This document shows positions 30,543 to 31,857 of a stretch of DNA of 31,857 nucleotides, piece after piece. Every line of letters starts with the position of its first letter. The stretch's first letter is position 1. The notes under the pieces were generated by a model. That model was not told the DNA's origin, made no database searches, and saw only the letters and a program-made list of their open reading frames with translations. Source of the stretch: Stramenopiles sp. TOSAG23-2 (taxonomy: Eukaryota; Sar); contig LT649365.1 in NCBI GenBank assembly GCA_900128395.1, forward strand, positions 1 through 31,857, read 5' to 3'. A program made the translations under genes and the position numbers.

Positions 30543-31505
30543 TTATTTTGAAAAATACTGATATGTCGGTAACTTATCATTATTGGCTTTCAAATTTGTT
30601 AAAAATAATTTCCATTTTCTTTCAGTGCCCATCAAAATTTTATGTCGTCTTCCGACAAAATGTTCATCTAGACTAAATTGAGTCTTCGTATAAATTGAGC
30701 ATAAATTACAAAAAAATTTTCGATTTGATTTAATAACATTATCAGATGAAGCAGTTGTGGTCGTAGTTGTACTACTAGTAGTAGCAGTAGGGCACACTGC
30801 GTTTTTTTTGCCGCAGTCACTATTACTATTACTCCTTGACAATACAATGTGTGGTTGAAAAACAAATGTAATTGCATCATTTATCGAGAAATCAATTTTA
30901 CGCCTTTTTCTTTTTTGATTTTCAACAACATTGACTTTTCTAGCAGTATAATGATTGAATTTAGAAATGTTAAAAGGAATTTTTTGTGTACAATTTGATC
31001 CTAACGATTCTACTCTCCATCTGTCATATGGTTTACATGTTTTAGAAGTGATAAGTACAGCGCTTCTCGCAGACTTTGTTAGTAAAGTAGCTGCTTCCCG
31101 TAAAAATTGCCAAATTAAATATCTATTTCTAATATTTACATCTGGAGATGGAGAGTTTTTCACATCATCCAAAGTTTTTGTTAATGGTGCGAGGGGAAAA
31201 TTAAATATTATTTTATCATATAGCTTGCTATTCTGATTGAAGTTGCTATTGGCCAATGTGTTTCTTAAATTTGTCGCATCTATATGATGAACTACTGTAT
31301 GGTTTAATTCTTTCAATTTATCAATATAAGTAACAGCATTTGTATATTTTTTTTTCAGTACTTCAATAGAATCTAAGGATGTTGTAAAAATATGTCCTTT
31401 GCCGTTTTGGTCTTTAATATAATTTGCTACATCGTATGAATAAGAAAAGTTCCCATCACCAACTACAAGTATATTATCATTTGGATTTATTAATGAGAAT
31501 GCCAT
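30543..31505 (-). CDS. BMT5-like (DUF2431) rRNA uridine-N3-methyltransferase with zinc finger
   Basis: It probably methylates uridine N3 in large-subunit rRNA in the nucleolus, by analogy with yeast Bmt5. The 320-residue product has the Rossmann-like SAM-binding start ILVVGDGNFSYS (12-23), TTSLDS (41-46), HHIDATNL (73-80) and IIFNFP (99-104), all hallmarks of the family. After a basic nuclear-localisation-like stretch (QKRKRRK, 197-203) and a Ser/Thr-rich spacer, a C-x2-C-x12-H-x5-H zinc finger appears (C266, C269, H282, H288), resembling U1/matrin-type fingers that bind RNA. Oddly, the family's usual FNFPH motif reads FNFPLAP here, so the histidine is absent. The start is the first ATG, directly before the domain. 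It is convergent with UDP-sugar pyrophosphorylase. Confidence 0.75.
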   Translation of the reverse strand: MAFSLINPNDNILVVGDGNFSYSYDVANYIKDQNGKGHIFTTSLDSIEVLKKKYTNAVTYIDKLKELNHTVVHHIDATNLRNTLANSNFNQNSKLYDKIIFNFPLAPLTKTLDDVKNSPSPDVNIRNRYLIWQFLREAATLLTKSARSAVLITSKTCKPYDRWRVESLGSNCTQKIPFNISKFNHYTARKVNVVENQKRKRRKIDFSINDAITFVFQPHIVLSRSNSNSDCGKKNAVCPTATTSSTTTTTTASSDNVIKSNRKFFCNLCSIYTKTQFSLDEHFVGRRHKILMGTERKWKLFLTNLKANNDKLPTYQYFSK

Positions 31506-31857
31506 ACTGTTTTTTTTTTCTTCGATAGTTTTGATATAAATTAGTACCGATAATGTGGTATTATTTATATACGCAACATCCAGTTTATTATTTTGTTTTG
31601 TATTACATTAGTCTGCGTCGTCAGACTCCTTCTAGTATTTATTACATATAATAAATTTAATAAGCAACATAACTTTTTTTTAGCCTTTTAGGATGTGTGC
31701 TTATGTCGCCTCCGCCGGCCCACCCGCCGCCCTACGCTTCAGATCTAGTATAGAAATAGCATTAATAGGATGGAAATACCATTACATGGACGATTTCAGG
31801 AGGATTTAAATTTTCACTTCAAAACAACAAACAAGCACAACGTAAAATTTAAATCCT
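31506..31857. other. Upstream region of the methyltransferase gene; terminal inverted repeat
   Basis: No gene is seen. A GC-rich patch (about 31708-31736) stands out 200-230 bp upstream of the start codon. The last 57 bases contain a 14-bp inverted repeat, AGGATTTAAATTTT (31801-31814) and its complement (31844-31857), with a 29-bp spacer. The window ends exactly at the arm. Confidence 0.55.

Overview
The window is nuclear DNA from an AT-rich, intron-poor unicellular eukaryote that uses the standard genetic code. Every large gene, including one of about 8.5 kb, reads as a single open frame, and intergenic DNA is strongly AT-rich with microsatellites. A UDP-sugar pyrophosphorylase (typical of plants and many protists, not animals or fungi) and a giant SFI1-like centrin-binding protein (centriole or basal-body type) point to a protist, probably flagellated at some stage. 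I cannot place the lineage from this sequence alone.

Layout: SPT5 (-, 2039-5799, frame broken by a 98-bp tandem duplication); dihydropyrimidinase (-, 6535-8169); a fused dihydropyrimidine dehydrogenase/beta-ureidopropionase (+, 9017-13576); adenosine deaminase (-, 14495-15652); an unrecognised multi-pass membrane protein (+, 16541-18045, frame broken by two tandem duplications); a giant SFI1-like repeat protein (-, 18963-27437); UDP-sugar pyrophosphorylase (+, 28260-30185); and a BMT5-like (DUF2431) rRNA methyltransferase with a C-terminal zinc finger (-, 30543-31505). From 9 kb onward orientation alternates, giving three convergent and three divergent intergenic regions.

The metabolic centre is 6.5-15.7 kb. 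Two divergent genes encode all three steps of reductive pyrimidine catabolism (uracil/thymine to dihydro-base to ureido acid to beta-amino acid), because the first and third enzymes are one 1519-residue polypeptide. Both proteins begin with presequence-like N termini. A purine-side enzyme, adenosine deaminase, is next door.

The second striking feature is about ten head-to-tail tandem duplications (85 to about 350 bp), most of them exact with abrupt ends. Three lie inside coding sequence, and in both affected genes collapsing them to one copy restores an open frame. This looks like unmerged contig overlaps, or else a real duplication process; reads across the junctions decide. An inverted-repeat motif family with core TTCTCTTA occurs in two convergent intergenic regions. 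The giant SFI1-like protein has arrays with an exact 40-residue period, longer than the usual spacing of about 33.
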